This document shows positions 46,017 through 53,563 of a DNA stretch of 64,000 nucleotides, one piece after another. Position 1 is the stretch's first letter. Each line of letters begins with the position of its first letter. The stretch comes from Ciceribacter ferrooxidans (GTDB taxonomy: Bacteria > Pseudomonadota > Alphaproteobacteria > Rhizobiales > Rhizobiaceae): contig NZ_SDVB01000196.1 of NCBI RefSeq assembly GCF_004137355.1, forward strand, positions 1 to 64,000, in the 5' to 3' direction. The notes under the pieces were generated by a model. It made no database searches. It was not told the origin of the DNA and was given only the letters and a program-made list of their open reading frames with translations. Both the position numbers and the translations under genes were made by a program.

Positions 46017-46037
46017 CAATTGAATTGCGTGCAATTG
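46017..46037. promoter_or_regulatory. OhrR operator candidate
   Basis: Two CAATTG boxes (46017-46022 and 46032-46037), with AATTGC-GT-GCAATT forming a palindrome across 46023-46036. Located between ohr and ohrR at 46-66 bases from the ohr start. Matches the AATT-rich type of known OhrR sites; assignment by context. Confidence 0.65.
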
Positions 46038-46148
46038 ATTTTTGCACGTTGCAGCCCCGGCGCAAAATTGAGAGAATGGGCCGGGGAAAACGGGACCGAT
46101 CGTTCGGACCGAACGGATCAGGGGGCCGATCTGCGGATCGGTGAAATC

Positions 46149-46598
46149 ATGCAGGACAAGAAGGCCATAAAAGGACCGCGTCTCGACAACCAGCTCTGCT
46201 TCGCCATCTATGGCGCCGCACACGCCTTCAACCGGGCCTACAAGCCGCTGCTCGAGCCGCTCGGCCTCACCTACCCGCAATATCTGGTGATGATGGTGCT
46301 CTGGGAGAACGACGCCCAGTCGGTGAAGGCGATCGGCGAGCGCCTGGGGCTTGATTCCGGCACGCTCTCACCGCTGCTGAAACGCCTGCAGCAGGCCGGC
46401 TATGTCGCCCGCGAGCGCTCGTCCGGCGACGAACGGCAGGTGATCATCTCGCTGACGGAGACCGGCGCCGCCCTGCAGCAGAAGGCCGCAAACGTCATGC
46501 AATCCATCGGCATCGCGACCGGCTGCACCCGCGAGGAGATCGAAACCATGCGCGAGAGGCTGCACGCACTCCGCCGGCAGCTTGCGCCGGAGGAGTAG
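46149..46598 (+). CDS. ohrR: Organic hydroperoxide sensing repressor OhrR
   Basis: 149 residues, MarR fold. The sensing cysteine is in [17 protein letters not shown] (about residue 17); further signature [19 protein letters not shown] and [12 protein letters not shown]. Start MQDKKAIKG at 46149. Represses ohr until the cysteine is oxidised by organic peroxide. The final codons and following bases recur in a fragment near 49300. Confidence 0.94.
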   Translation: MQDKKAIKGPRLDNQLCFAIYGAAHAFNRAYKPLLEPLGLTYPQYLVMMVLWENDAQSVKAIGERLGLDSGTLSPLLKRLQQAGYVARERSSGDERQVIISLTETGAALQQKAANVMQSIGIATGCTREEIETMRERLHALRRQLAPEE

Positions 46599-46720
46599 AG
46601 GGCGGCAGCGGCGGGTGTCATGTAGCAGGCGCGGCCGGAGATCGCTTCGGGGCCGGTTCCGGGCGGTTTTTCGGGACGGAGGATGCCGGGTGCCGTTTAC
46701 GCAGCACCCGGCGTCACGAG

Positions 46721-47476
46721 TCAGATGGTCTGACCGCCCGATACCTCGACGCGCTGGCCGGTGACCCAGCGGTTGTCAGGGCCGAGCAGGCTCGCCACCA
46801 TCGGGCCGATATCATCGGGCACGCCGACGCGGCCGAGTGCGGTCATGCCGGCGAAGGCCGTGTTATAATCCGGGATGTCACGTACCGCGCCGCCCAGGAA
46901 GTCGGTTTCGATCGCGCCCGGCGCCACGGCATTTGCGGTGATGCCGCGGCTGCCTAATTCCCTCGCCATGTAGACCGTCAGGATTTCGACCGCACCCTTG
47001 GCGGCCGAGTAGGCCGAGAAGCCGGGGAACGACACGCGGGTCAGGCCCGACGAGAAGTTTATGATGCGGCCGCCATCCGCCAGCACCGGCAACAGCGCCT
47101 GCGTCAGGAAGAACACGCCCTTGACGTGGACATCGAACAGCATGTCGAACTGTTCTTCGGTGGTGGTGGCGAAGTCGGCCATTTCTCCATGCCCGGCATT
47201 GTTGACGAGGTGGTCGAACGTGTCGCGCCGCCATGTGGTCGTCAGCGCGGTTCGCAACGTCTCGACGAATGCCGGAAAGGACGAGACCTTGCTCGTGTCG
47301 AGCTGCAGCGCGACAGCCTTGCGGCCCAGCGCCTCGATGTCGGCGACGACGGCCTCGGCCTCGTCCTTGCGGCTGCGATAGGTCAGGATCACATCGCCGC
47401 CGTGGCGAGCGATGCTGATGGCGGTGTTGCGGCCGAGGCCACGGCTACCGCCGGTTACGAGTGAAATGCTGGTCAT
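46721..47476 (-). CDS. SDR family oxidoreductase
   Basis: 251 residues. NAD(P)-binding TGGSRGLGRNTA, DHLVNNAGHGEM, catalytic Ser in INFSSGLTRV and Tyr-x3-Lys in YSAAKGAVEI; C-terminal ANAVAPGAIETDF typical of classical SDRs. Start MTSISLVTGG at 47476. Divergent from an AraC-type regulator 122 bases away, its likely controller. Substrate unknown. Confidence 0.92.
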   Translation of the reverse strand: MTSISLVTGGSRGLGRNTAISIARHGGDVILTYRSRKDEAEAVVADIEALGRKAVALQLDTSKVSSFPAFVETLRTALTTTWRRDTFDHLVNNAGHGEMADFATTTEEQFDMLFDVHVKGVFFLTQALLPVLADGGRIINFSSGLTRVSFPGFSAYSAAKGAVEILTVYMARELGSRGITANAVAPGAIETDFLGGAVRDIPDYNTAFAGMTALGRVGVPDDIGPMVASLLGPDNRWVTGQRVEVSGGQTI

Positions 47477-47598
47477 AGATGCCTCCGTTGCTGTGACATT
47501 CTTATGCAACGGACCGGCCGCGCGGTGTTGCGCGATCCTCCCGAATTCTTGCCTGATTATCCTGCCCTATTGCCGGCCGTATTGCCGGAACGTCCTGC

Positions 47599-48534
47599 AT
47601 GCCGTATCAATCTTCGATGACCGATCCCCTCCTGGACCATGCCCGTCGCTACGCCGACGCCCATGTCGACCCCGCCGGCGTTGCCGCGACACCGGTCGCG
47701 GGGATGGCGATCCTGCGCGAAACCGCACCGACGATGCTGCAATTCGCCGTTTCCAAGCCCTTGGTGGCGCTCGTCCTGCAGGGCAGCAAGCGTGTGACGA
47801 TGGGAAACCGCAGCTTCGATTTCGGCGCCGGCGAATCGCTGCTGATCACCACCGATGTCCCAACCGTCAGCCAGATCACGACCGCCAGCAAGGTCTTGCC
47901 TTATTATTCGATCGTCTTCGAACTCGACCCCGTGATCATCGGCGATCTGGTCGATCAGATCGGCCCGGTCCCGTTCGAAGCGGACCGGCCGGTCCGCGTC
48001 GATCCGACCGAAACGGAAATTGCCGATGCGGCGTTGCGCCTCGTCCGGCTCATCGATCGGCCCGCGGCGCTGGCGGTACTCGGCGAACAGTTGCGCCGCG
48101 AGTTGCACTATTGGCTGCTCGCCGGCCGTCACGGCGGCGCCATCCGCGCGCTGGGCGTGACCGACAGCCATGCGCAACGCATCGCCCGTGCCGTTGCCTT
48201 GCTCCGCGACCATTACGCCGAGCCGGTGCGGGTCGAAGCGCTGGCGGCGGCGGCGGGCATGAGCCTGTCGGCCTTCCACGTTCACTTCCGCGCCATCACA
48301 TCGCTGACGCCGCTGCAGTTTCAGAAGCAGCTTCGGCTCATCGAGGCCCGACGCCGGATGCTGGCGCAAGGCGAAGCGATCAGCGATGCGGCCTACGGCG
48401 TCGGTTACGAGAGCGTCCCGCAATTCACCCGCGAGTATGGCCGCATGTTCGGACAACCGCCTGCGCGTGATATCCGGCGAGCGCGCGCCGGAGGAATGAT
48501 GGGCGGAGGTCTCGGCGGGTTTTTGCGGGATTGA
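47599..48534 (+). CDS. AraC family transcriptional regulator
   Basis: 311 residues. N-terminal AraC_N-type sensor domain (LQFAVSKPLVALVLQGSKRVTMG) and C-terminal double HTH (about 200-295; VEALAAAAGMSLSAFHVHF and ISDAAYGVGYESVPQFTREYGRMFG). Divergent from the SDR gene, a frequent pair. Start at MPYQSSMTD 47599; an inner ATG at codon 7 is possible. Confidence 0.9.
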   Translation: MPYQSSMTDPLLDHARRYADAHVDPAGVAATPVAGMAILRETAPTMLQFAVSKPLVALVLQGSKRVTMGNRSFDFGAGESLLITTDVPTVSQITTASKVLPYYSIVFELDPVIIGDLVDQIGPVPFEADRPVRVDPTETEIADAALRLVRLIDRPAALAVLGEQLRRELHYWLLAGRHGGAIRALGVTDSHAQRIARAVALLRDHYAEPVRVEALAAAAGMSLSAFHVHFRAITSLTPLQFQKQLRLIEARRRMLAQGEAISDAAYGVGYESVPQFTREYGRMFGQPPARDIRRARAGGMMGGGLGGFLRD

Positions 48535-48594
48535 GAGGCGGGTGCCGACGACGGTTCTTGGGGGCCGAAGGCGGACTTCACGCGCAAAGAGGAG

Positions 48595-49212
48595 CTACGT
48601 TGCATTTGCGTCCAATGAAGAAACGAAGCGATCGAATACATCGATATCGTAGCGGAGTTCATTATTCAAAATGGCATCGGTCGGCAGCCCATCGTCTGGC
48701 AAGGTCCACCGCACCCGGCGTCCGACAGCCGCATCCAGTCGTGCATACCACTGAATAAGGAATGGTTGTAACCGAACGTGCAAGTCGAAACGGTCGCGCA
48801 CGCGCGAGGTGTCGCCCTCGCATTGCTGCTTAGCGATCAAGGGGTCGATGACTTTGACGAAATAGGCATCTGCGAATCCAAGCCGCTTTTCCAGGAGTGC
48901 TCGTCTGGTCGCCTGAAGCTGGAGTTCCCACTGACATTTCGGGAGTTCTCCGACCCGGCAAAGGCACCAGGAATAGTGAAGCTTCAAGGGGTCTGTATCG
49001 CATATGGCACAACCCTTCTCGCGTTCCCTCTGGAGCGCATCGCTCCATCGTTTGGCATTCCAGTCCGTCCAGTATTGAGCGGTTGCTATCCCGGTCAGCG
49101 GTTGAGCTTTTCGATCAGCCGGGAACGTCTCGGGAATCAGGTATGGCGCGCCGTGCGATCTGCACCAAGTCGTCTTACCAGCCGCGCTGATGCCTTCGAT
49201 GACAACAATCAT
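48595..49212 (-). CDS. P-loop kinase-like protein
   Basis: 205 residues. Start MIVVIEGISAAGKTTW with Walker A GISAAGKTT at residues 7-15. The segment CAICDTDPLKLHYSWCL may hold the Asp-containing second motif, and there is a Lys/Arg-rich lid-like stretch RRALLEKRLGFAD. It resembles small nucleotide-binding kinases but no subfamily is certain. GAGG lies six bases before this ATG; another ATG lies three bases earlier. Codon use is more relaxed than in the flanking genes and it borders an islet of remnants and toxin-antitoxin genes. Confidence 0.7.
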   Translation of the reverse strand: MIVVIEGISAAGKTTWCRSHGAPYLIPETFPADRKAQPLTGIATAQYWTDWNAKRWSDALQREREKGCAICDTDPLKLHYSWCLCRVGELPKCQWELQLQATRRALLEKRLGFADAYFVKVIDPLIAKQQCEGDTSRVRDRFDLHVRLQPFLIQWYARLDAAVGRRVRWTLPDDGLPTDAILNNELRYDIDVFDRFVSSLDANAT

Positions 49213-49618
49213 CATGGACCTCTTGGTTGCCTGACTATACGAAGACAATTCCTTCGTCCGCGATACGGCTCAGGTCCGCCCCCGACGCAAAGCGGCCGAC
49301 GCCGCGCCGGCAGTTGGCGTTGGAGGAGTAGAGGCGGCCGCGGCGGGTATCTGCGGGGTTGGGGGCAGATGTCGAGCAGGGCGGCTTTGGGTCCGCAAGT
49401 GGAAGTTCTGCTACCAGGCCAACACCACGCGAAGCGAACATCATCGTTCTTATCGCCAGAGTTCGGCTTTGGCCCGAAGATCAGATCGTTGTAAAACTCG
49501 GTCGCGAAACTTCGACTTTTGCGACGGAGATACACCTGATGTTGCATGTGACTTTGATCGCTATTTGGCACAGATTATCGGCGCTATGCGGCAGCGTGGG
49601 ACGGCCTGATCGTTCCTC
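49213..49618. other. Intergenic region with an ohrR 3'-end remnant
   Basis: No intact gene recognised. The only identifiable content is the ohrR-like tail at about 49299-49351. The rest is of mixed composition without clear repeats. Confidence 0.5.
49299..49351 (+). pseudogene. Remnant of an ohrR 3' end
   Basis: In frame it reads RRQLALEE followed by TAG at 49329-49331, against [11 protein letters not shown] at the end of ohrR (46598). The bases after the stop (GAGGCGGCCGCGGCGGGT against GAGGGCGGCAGCGGCGGGT) also match, so the similarity crosses the stop codon. It suggests a past duplication or recombination between the two sites. Confidence 0.45.
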
Positions 49619-50005
49619 TCATGCGACCGCGATCACCTCTATCTCGACCAGCCATTCGGGCACGAGGGTTTCGGCGACGATGGCGGTTGTTGGAATACGA
49701 CGATCGCCCAAAGCCTCAATGCGCGCAGTCTGGTTTGCCTCGGCGTAGGAGGCGTTGCGCAAGTAGCTGGTCAACCGCGCGATGTTGTCTGTCGTCATGT
49801 TGGCTTCGGCAAGGATTCTCCGGATATTGGACCAGATTAGCGATAGCTGTTCTTCAAGGCTTTCCGGAGCTTTGCCCTCGGCATCGAGCCCCATCGTTCC
49901 GCTAACGAACAGAAAACGTGCCGCACCGCTCACCTCCATCGCATGTACATAGTCGTCGGTTGCGGGGTAAATACCGTCGCGTGGGTTCCTCGGCGTCATC
50001 TGCAT
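49619..50005 (-). CDS. RidA/YjgF-like protein
   Basis: 128 residues of the RidA fold: FLFVSGTMGLDAEGKAPESLEEQ, IRRILAEANMTTDNIARLTSYL and the end LVPEWLVEIEVIAVA. The arginine that enamine/imine deaminases use (usually within R-T/A-x-V before the last strand) appears replaced (PTTAIVAETL), so deaminase activity is doubtful and this is probably one of the other Rid subfamilies. Start at 50005 with AAAGGA upstream. Confidence 0.85.
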   Translation of the reverse strand: MQMTPRNPRDGIYPATDDYVHAMEVSGAARFLFVSGTMGLDAEGKAPESLEEQLSLIWSNIRRILAEANMTTDNIARLTSYLRNASYAEANQTARIEALGDRRIPTTAIVAETLVPEWLVEIEVIAVA

Positions 50006-50032
50006 GGCGCGTGTCCTTTCAATTTCTGGGCA

Positions 50033-50270
50033 TCAGCGCACGACAGAAGCATCGGCCAGAGCCCAATATAGGGTGGATCGGTGTACTCGTAGCAGTTCGG
50101 TGACGAAGGCAACCGGCTTATTGCCATCGCCGATGAGTTGGCGCGCGTACGCGATCTGTTCGCGCGTCAGAACCGGCGACCGCCCGAACTTCACGCCGTG
50201 CGCTTTCGCCTCGATCCTGCTGGCACTGGAGCGTTCCGCGATCAAGCCTCACTCGAAATGGACGCGATTC
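50033..50270 (-). pseudogene. Remnant of a serine resolvase/invertase
   Basis: From about 50245 down the frame reads LIAERSSASRIEAKAHGVKFGR and then an HTH of the resolvase type (PVLTREQIAYARQLIGDG, LLRVHRSTLYWAL; key pieces). One codon upstream lies an in-frame TGA following V-H-F-E, where intact resolvases have a continuous FEREL-type helix. The whole catalytic domain is missing. A decayed mobile-element recombinase. Confidence 0.75.
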
Positions 50271-50526
50271 TTCGGCCGTGGCCTTGTGGGGTAAGCGGAA
50301 TTTTGCTTCAGCCGCCCTTGTTGTCAAGCGTCCAACGAAGCCAGCTTCTGCCCACATCAATCATGACCGCTACTGGCGCATAGGAGGCATCGCGCGACAG
50401 GTGAGCAATGTCCGCTTTCAAGCCCCATGGTAACAATATCTATGACTAACGTGGGGTACAACGCTTCCGACACCACACCGGTATCGCTCGGCGGCGTTTG
50501 TTGCCTGATTTCGGATATCCTCCCCT
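50271..50526. other. Intergenic region, nothing recognised
   Basis: Between the resolvase remnant and the ParE-like toxin. No ORF with recognisable sequence, no terminal inverted repeat found. Confidence 0.4.
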
Positions 50527-50775
50527 TCAGCCGTCGAAATCCTGCGGCTTGACGTCTTGCGCCCCGTGCATCACCCGGAGGATCACGACGCGATCGGGGT
50601 AGGTGCGAAAATAGATGCACCGGCCGCGATAGGGAAAACCTCGTAGACCTTCGAGAATGTGGTCGCGGGGAGACCCGGTGAAACCGACCTCCGCGATCCA
50701 TGCAATCTTGGCGGTGAGGTCTGACAGGAACTCTCGGGCGTAGTGCGGGCTGCTCGTCGCGATATAACGCCTCAT
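50527..50775 (-). CDS. ParE/RelE-like toxin (start uncertain)
   Basis: From the ATG at 50775 this encodes 82 residues with the family end LRGFPYRGRCIYFRTYPDRVVILRVMHGAQD. The conserved N-terminus continues upstream in the same frame as AKRLTVAPLAIEDLRR, up to about 50829, but no ATG, GTG or TTG precedes it; a TGA at 50845-50847 closes the frame and an ATT at 50827-50829 is the only near-start codon in the proper place. So either translation starts at a non-standard codon, or the toxin is truncated and inactive. The antitoxin gene lies directly upstream. Confidence 0.75.
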   Translation of the reverse strand: MRRYIATSSPHYAREFLSDLTAKIAWIAEVGFTGSPRDHILEGLRGFPYRGRCIYFRTYPDRVVILRVMHGAQDVKPQDFDG

Positions 50776-50833
50776 CCTCCGCAGATCTTCGATCGCGAGG
50801 GGAGCGACTGTCAGACGTTTCGCGCTAATGGCC

Positions 50834-51085
50834 CTAGCCTTCGTTCATCACGTCTTCGAGGATTGCGGCACCGGTCGCATATTCCTTGCCCCGGCCCGCG
50901 GCGATCTCCGCATCGGCGGCGCTGATCTCCTGTCGCAGAGAACGAAGATTCAATTCGTAATCCGCCAGCATGCGGATTCCGGCCTGAACCGCTTCGGTCT
51001 CCGTGCCGAAGCGGCCGCTTCGCACCAGATCGGCGAGGATGCCGTCATAGGTCTCGCCGAGAGAGAAGGTTTTCGTGCGCGCCAT
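50834..51085 (-). CDS. ParD-like antitoxin
   Basis: 83 residues. Ribbon-helix-helix N-terminus (TKTFSLGETYDGILADLVRSGRFGTETEAVQAGIRML; key FGTETEAVQAGIR) and an acidic C-terminal toxin-binding tail (LEDVMNEG). Typical of the ParD/CC2985-type family. Start MARTKTFSLG at 51085 with GGAAGGAG upstream. Pairs with the ParE-like gene. Confidence 0.88.
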   Translation of the reverse strand: MARTKTFSLGETYDGILADLVRSGRFGTETEAVQAGIRMLADYELNLRSLRQEISAADAEIAAGRGKEYATGAAILEDVMNEG

Positions 51086-51195
51086 GGGTCTCACTCCTTC
51101 CCTTCAATATACATGGAGGCCCGGCAATTCCGCAAGTTTCTGCCGGTCGCCCCCCTCAGGACCGCTCCTCCCCGGCCCCGCAGCCCGAAACGGTC

Positions 51196-51918
51196 CTACT
51201 GCCAGACGACGACGCGGGCCTTGTTCGGTACGCGGTCGTAGAGGTCGATGATGTCCTGGTTCATCAGGCGCACGCAGCCGGAGGAGACCGCCTTGCCGAT
51301 CGACTGCCATTCCGGCGAGCCGTGCAGGCGGTAGAGCGTGTCCTCGCCGTTCTGGAAGATGTAGAGCGCGCGGGCGCCGAGCGGGTTCTTGAGGCCGGGC
51401 GGCATGCCGCCGTTGTCGGCCGAATATTTCGCAAGTTCCGGCTGGCGGGCGATCATTTCCCCCGGCGGCGTCCATTTCGGCCATTTCTGGCGCCACTGGA
51501 TGACGCCGGTGCCCTGCCAGGCGAAGCCCTCGCGGCCGATGCCGACACCGTAGCGCATCGCGGTGCCGCCCGATTCGACGAGGTAGAGGAAGCGCGAGGG
51601 CGTATCGACGACGATGGTGCCCGGCGGCTGGCCGGTCGGGTCGATGACCCGCTGGCGATAATAGCGCGGGTCGATCCGCTCGTAGGGCACGGCAGGGATG
51701 ACGAAGCCGCCGTCGACCATTTCGCCGTACATCGCCGCGACCTCGGCCGAGCCGGCGGCGGGCGGACGGGCAATGGTCATCGGCCCGCCATAGGCCGGCG
51801 CCGCGGCGTAGGGGCGATTGTAGGAGCCGGAGGAGGCGCAGCCCGCAAGCAGGCTTGCGGCGCCGACGCCGGAGAGGGAAAGAAAGGCGCGCCGAGAGAG
51901 GGAACCGGGACGTGTCAT
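51196..51918 (-). CDS. L,D-transpeptidase (YkuD) lipoprotein
   Basis: 240 residues. N-terminus SRRAFLSLSGVGAASLLAGC combines a twin-arginine-like motif with a lipobox (LAGC, Cys about residue 27). YkuD domain about 95-238: GTIVVDTPSRFLYLV at the start and the catalytic block LHGSPEWQSIGKAVSSGCVRL with His, Ser and the nucleophile Cys. It forms 3-3 cross-links in peptidoglycan or attaches proteins to it. Paralogue of the next gene. Confidence 0.92.
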   Translation of the reverse strand: MTRPGSLSRRAFLSLSGVGAASLLAGCASSGSYNRPYAAAPAYGGPMTIARPPAAGSAEVAAMYGEMVDGGFVIPAVPYERIDPRYYRQRVIDPTGQPPGTIVVDTPSRFLYLVESGGTAMRYGVGIGREGFAWQGTGVIQWRQKWPKWTPPGEMIARQPELAKYSADNGGMPPGLKNPLGARALYIFQNGEDTLYRLHGSPEWQSIGKAVSSGCVRLMNQDIIDLYDRVPNKARVVVWQ

Positions 51919-52091
51919 GGGGGAATCGGGCTTCCTGTGCAGTTTCGGGTTCGGGAAACGATTAAAGCGGTGAAACCCTAAACGTTCCCCTTACGCCATG
52001 TTGTGACATGACGAGTCGCTAAAAGACATACACGGTGATGCCGCAGGAAGTATTCACTTTTGCGCGATGGCGCGGAGAGCGGCCGTCGCGA

Positions 52092-52919
52092 TCAGAGGAC
52101 GACGATCGGGGCCTTGCCGCCGACGCGGTCGTAGAGATCGATGATGTCCTGGTTGAACATCCGCACGCAGCCGGACGAGGTCGCCCTGCCGACGGACTGC
52201 CAGTCCGGCGTGCCGTGGACACGGTAGAGCGTGTCCTTGCCGTCCTGGTAGATGTAGAGGGCGCGGGCGCCGAGCGGATTGTTGAGGCCGGCCTCCAGCC
52301 CGCCTTCGGAGGCGGAGAAGGGGCGCAGGTCCGGCTGGCGCGACACCATCTCGCCGCTCGGGGTCCAGCGCGGCCATTTCTGCTTGAGCGCGATGACGCC
52401 GCGTCCCGACCAGGAGAAGCCGGCGCGGCCGAGCCCGACGCCATAGCGGATCGCCTTGCCGCCCGGCTCGACGAAATAGAGAAAGTGCGCCTTGGTATCG
52501 ACGACGATGGTGCCCGGCGTCTCCGAGGTCGGATAATCGACCTCCTCGCGCAGGTAGCGCCGGTCGACGCGGTCGAGCGGGATCGGCGGCAGCGTATGGC
52601 CCTCGTCGCGCATGATCCCGTACATCGTGCGATGGACGGGATTGGTGACGGGGAGCCCGTAGGTCTGGTGGAACTGGGTGGAGTAGAGACGCTGCTGCGG
52701 CACCGGCTGCTTCTCGGCCGGCGGCACGCGGGCTGGCTCGTTCCAGACCGGCGCCACCTCGTCCTGGAAGACCTCGATGTTCATGCGGCTGGTATCGGTC
52801 ACGAAAAGGCAGCCGCCCAGCGCCGACAGCATCGCCACGCCGGCGACGAGGCCGCCGACGCGCCGCAAGATCCCGACCTTCGAAGAAATAGCCTTTGACA
52901 CCATGGTCCACCGCTTCAT
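52092..52919 (-). CDS. L,D-transpeptidase (YkuD) lipoprotein, second copy
   Basis: 275 residues. Signal with lipobox LGGC (Cys about residue 37). The YkuD domain mirrors the neighbouring gene: GTIVVDTKAHFLYFV and VHGTPDWQSVGRATSSGCVRMFNQDIIDLYDRV (key SSGCVR). The N-terminal spacer is longer (about 90 residues, Pro/Gln-rich) and ends in LPPIPLDRVDRRYLRE. Start MKRWTMVSK at 52919; an inner ATG at codon 6 is possible. Probably a tandem duplication. Confidence 0.92.
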   Translation of the reverse strand: MKRWTMVSKAISSKVGILRRVGGLVAGVAMLSALGGCLFVTDTSRMNIEVFQDEVAPVWNEPARVPPAEKQPVPQQRLYSTQFHQTYGLPVTNPVHRTMYGIMRDEGHTLPPIPLDRVDRRYLREEVDYPTSETPGTIVVDTKAHFLYFVEPGGKAIRYGVGLGRAGFSWSGRGVIALKQKWPRWTPSGEMVSRQPDLRPFSASEGGLEAGLNNPLGARALYIYQDGKDTLYRVHGTPDWQSVGRATSSGCVRMFNQDIIDLYDRVGGKAPIVVL

Positions 52920-53040
52920 GCCGCTCAGATTTGCGGCACCCTGCCAGACGCGGCTGGCGCGAAGCTGTCGTCACGACCGGTGGCGGCGACGACCCGTGGT
53001 CCGAATGAAGGACCGACTTATACTTGAAACTACTTCACAA

Positions 53041-53090
53041 GAATAAAAAAACTCCGGCCGGCCGGCGACGTCGGTCGCGGCCAGCCGGAG
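53041..53090 (-). terminator. Rho-independent terminator
   Basis: On the minus strand CTCCGGCTGGCC and GGCCGGCCGGAG form a long stem around a GTCG-type loop, followed by a run of T (53052-53046). It lies about 85 bases past the stop of the small membrane protein gene. Confidence 0.75.
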
Positions 53091-53172
53091 CCAGCAGTGG
53101 CGCGCCCAAGGGTCCGCCGACACCTGACCGCCGCTCGGTGTCGACAGGCGCGCCTTGCTTCCCCCTTAGGGA

Positions 53173-53373
53173 TCAGGCCATCGGCGGCTTCAGCGCCGTA
53201 TAGATCTTCTTGCCCAGAACCGCCGAGATCGGCAATGCCAGCACGCAGCCGGCGGCGAAGGCACCGGCGATCTGCCAGCGTTCCATCATGCCGAGCGAAA
53301 GAACAGCCGTCACAGCAGCGCCGGCCAGCGCCGTCGCGACAAGAATATAGAGGACCGCAGAAAGACGAAACAT
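53173..53373 (-). CDS. Small conserved rhizobial membrane protein
   Basis: 66 residues with two helices: LSAVLYILVATALAGAAVTAVLSLG and WQIAGAFAAGCVLALPISAVLG, and a short cytoplasmic end KKIYTALKPPMA. Small proteins of this kind are widespread in Rhizobiaceae, sometimes mislabelled as CTP synthetase. Function unknown. Its own terminator follows. Confidence 0.7.
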   Translation of the reverse strand: MFRLSAVLYILVATALAGAAVTAVLSLGMMERWQIAGAFAAGCVLALPISAVLGKKIYTALKPPMA

Positions 53374-53563
53374 TTATGACCTCCGTCAAATATCACGCAT
53401 CCGAGACTATTACTGCGAGGGTGAGGCGCATTGATCTAGAACAAACGGTGCCGGCGTCTGGCCGCCCGCGAAGCCGCAAATCGCCCTTGTCGCCCTGCGG
53501 CAAGTTCGCGCATGATCGCGCCGCCGCAAGGCGGGGAAAAAGACGGAAGACAGGCGGGGCGCG

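Noticed and set aside
49212-49571. 119-codon minus-strand frame upstream of the kinase-like gene
   Set aside because: No family resemblance, Arg/Pro-rich end, and it spans the ohrR tail remnant, so it is probably not a gene.
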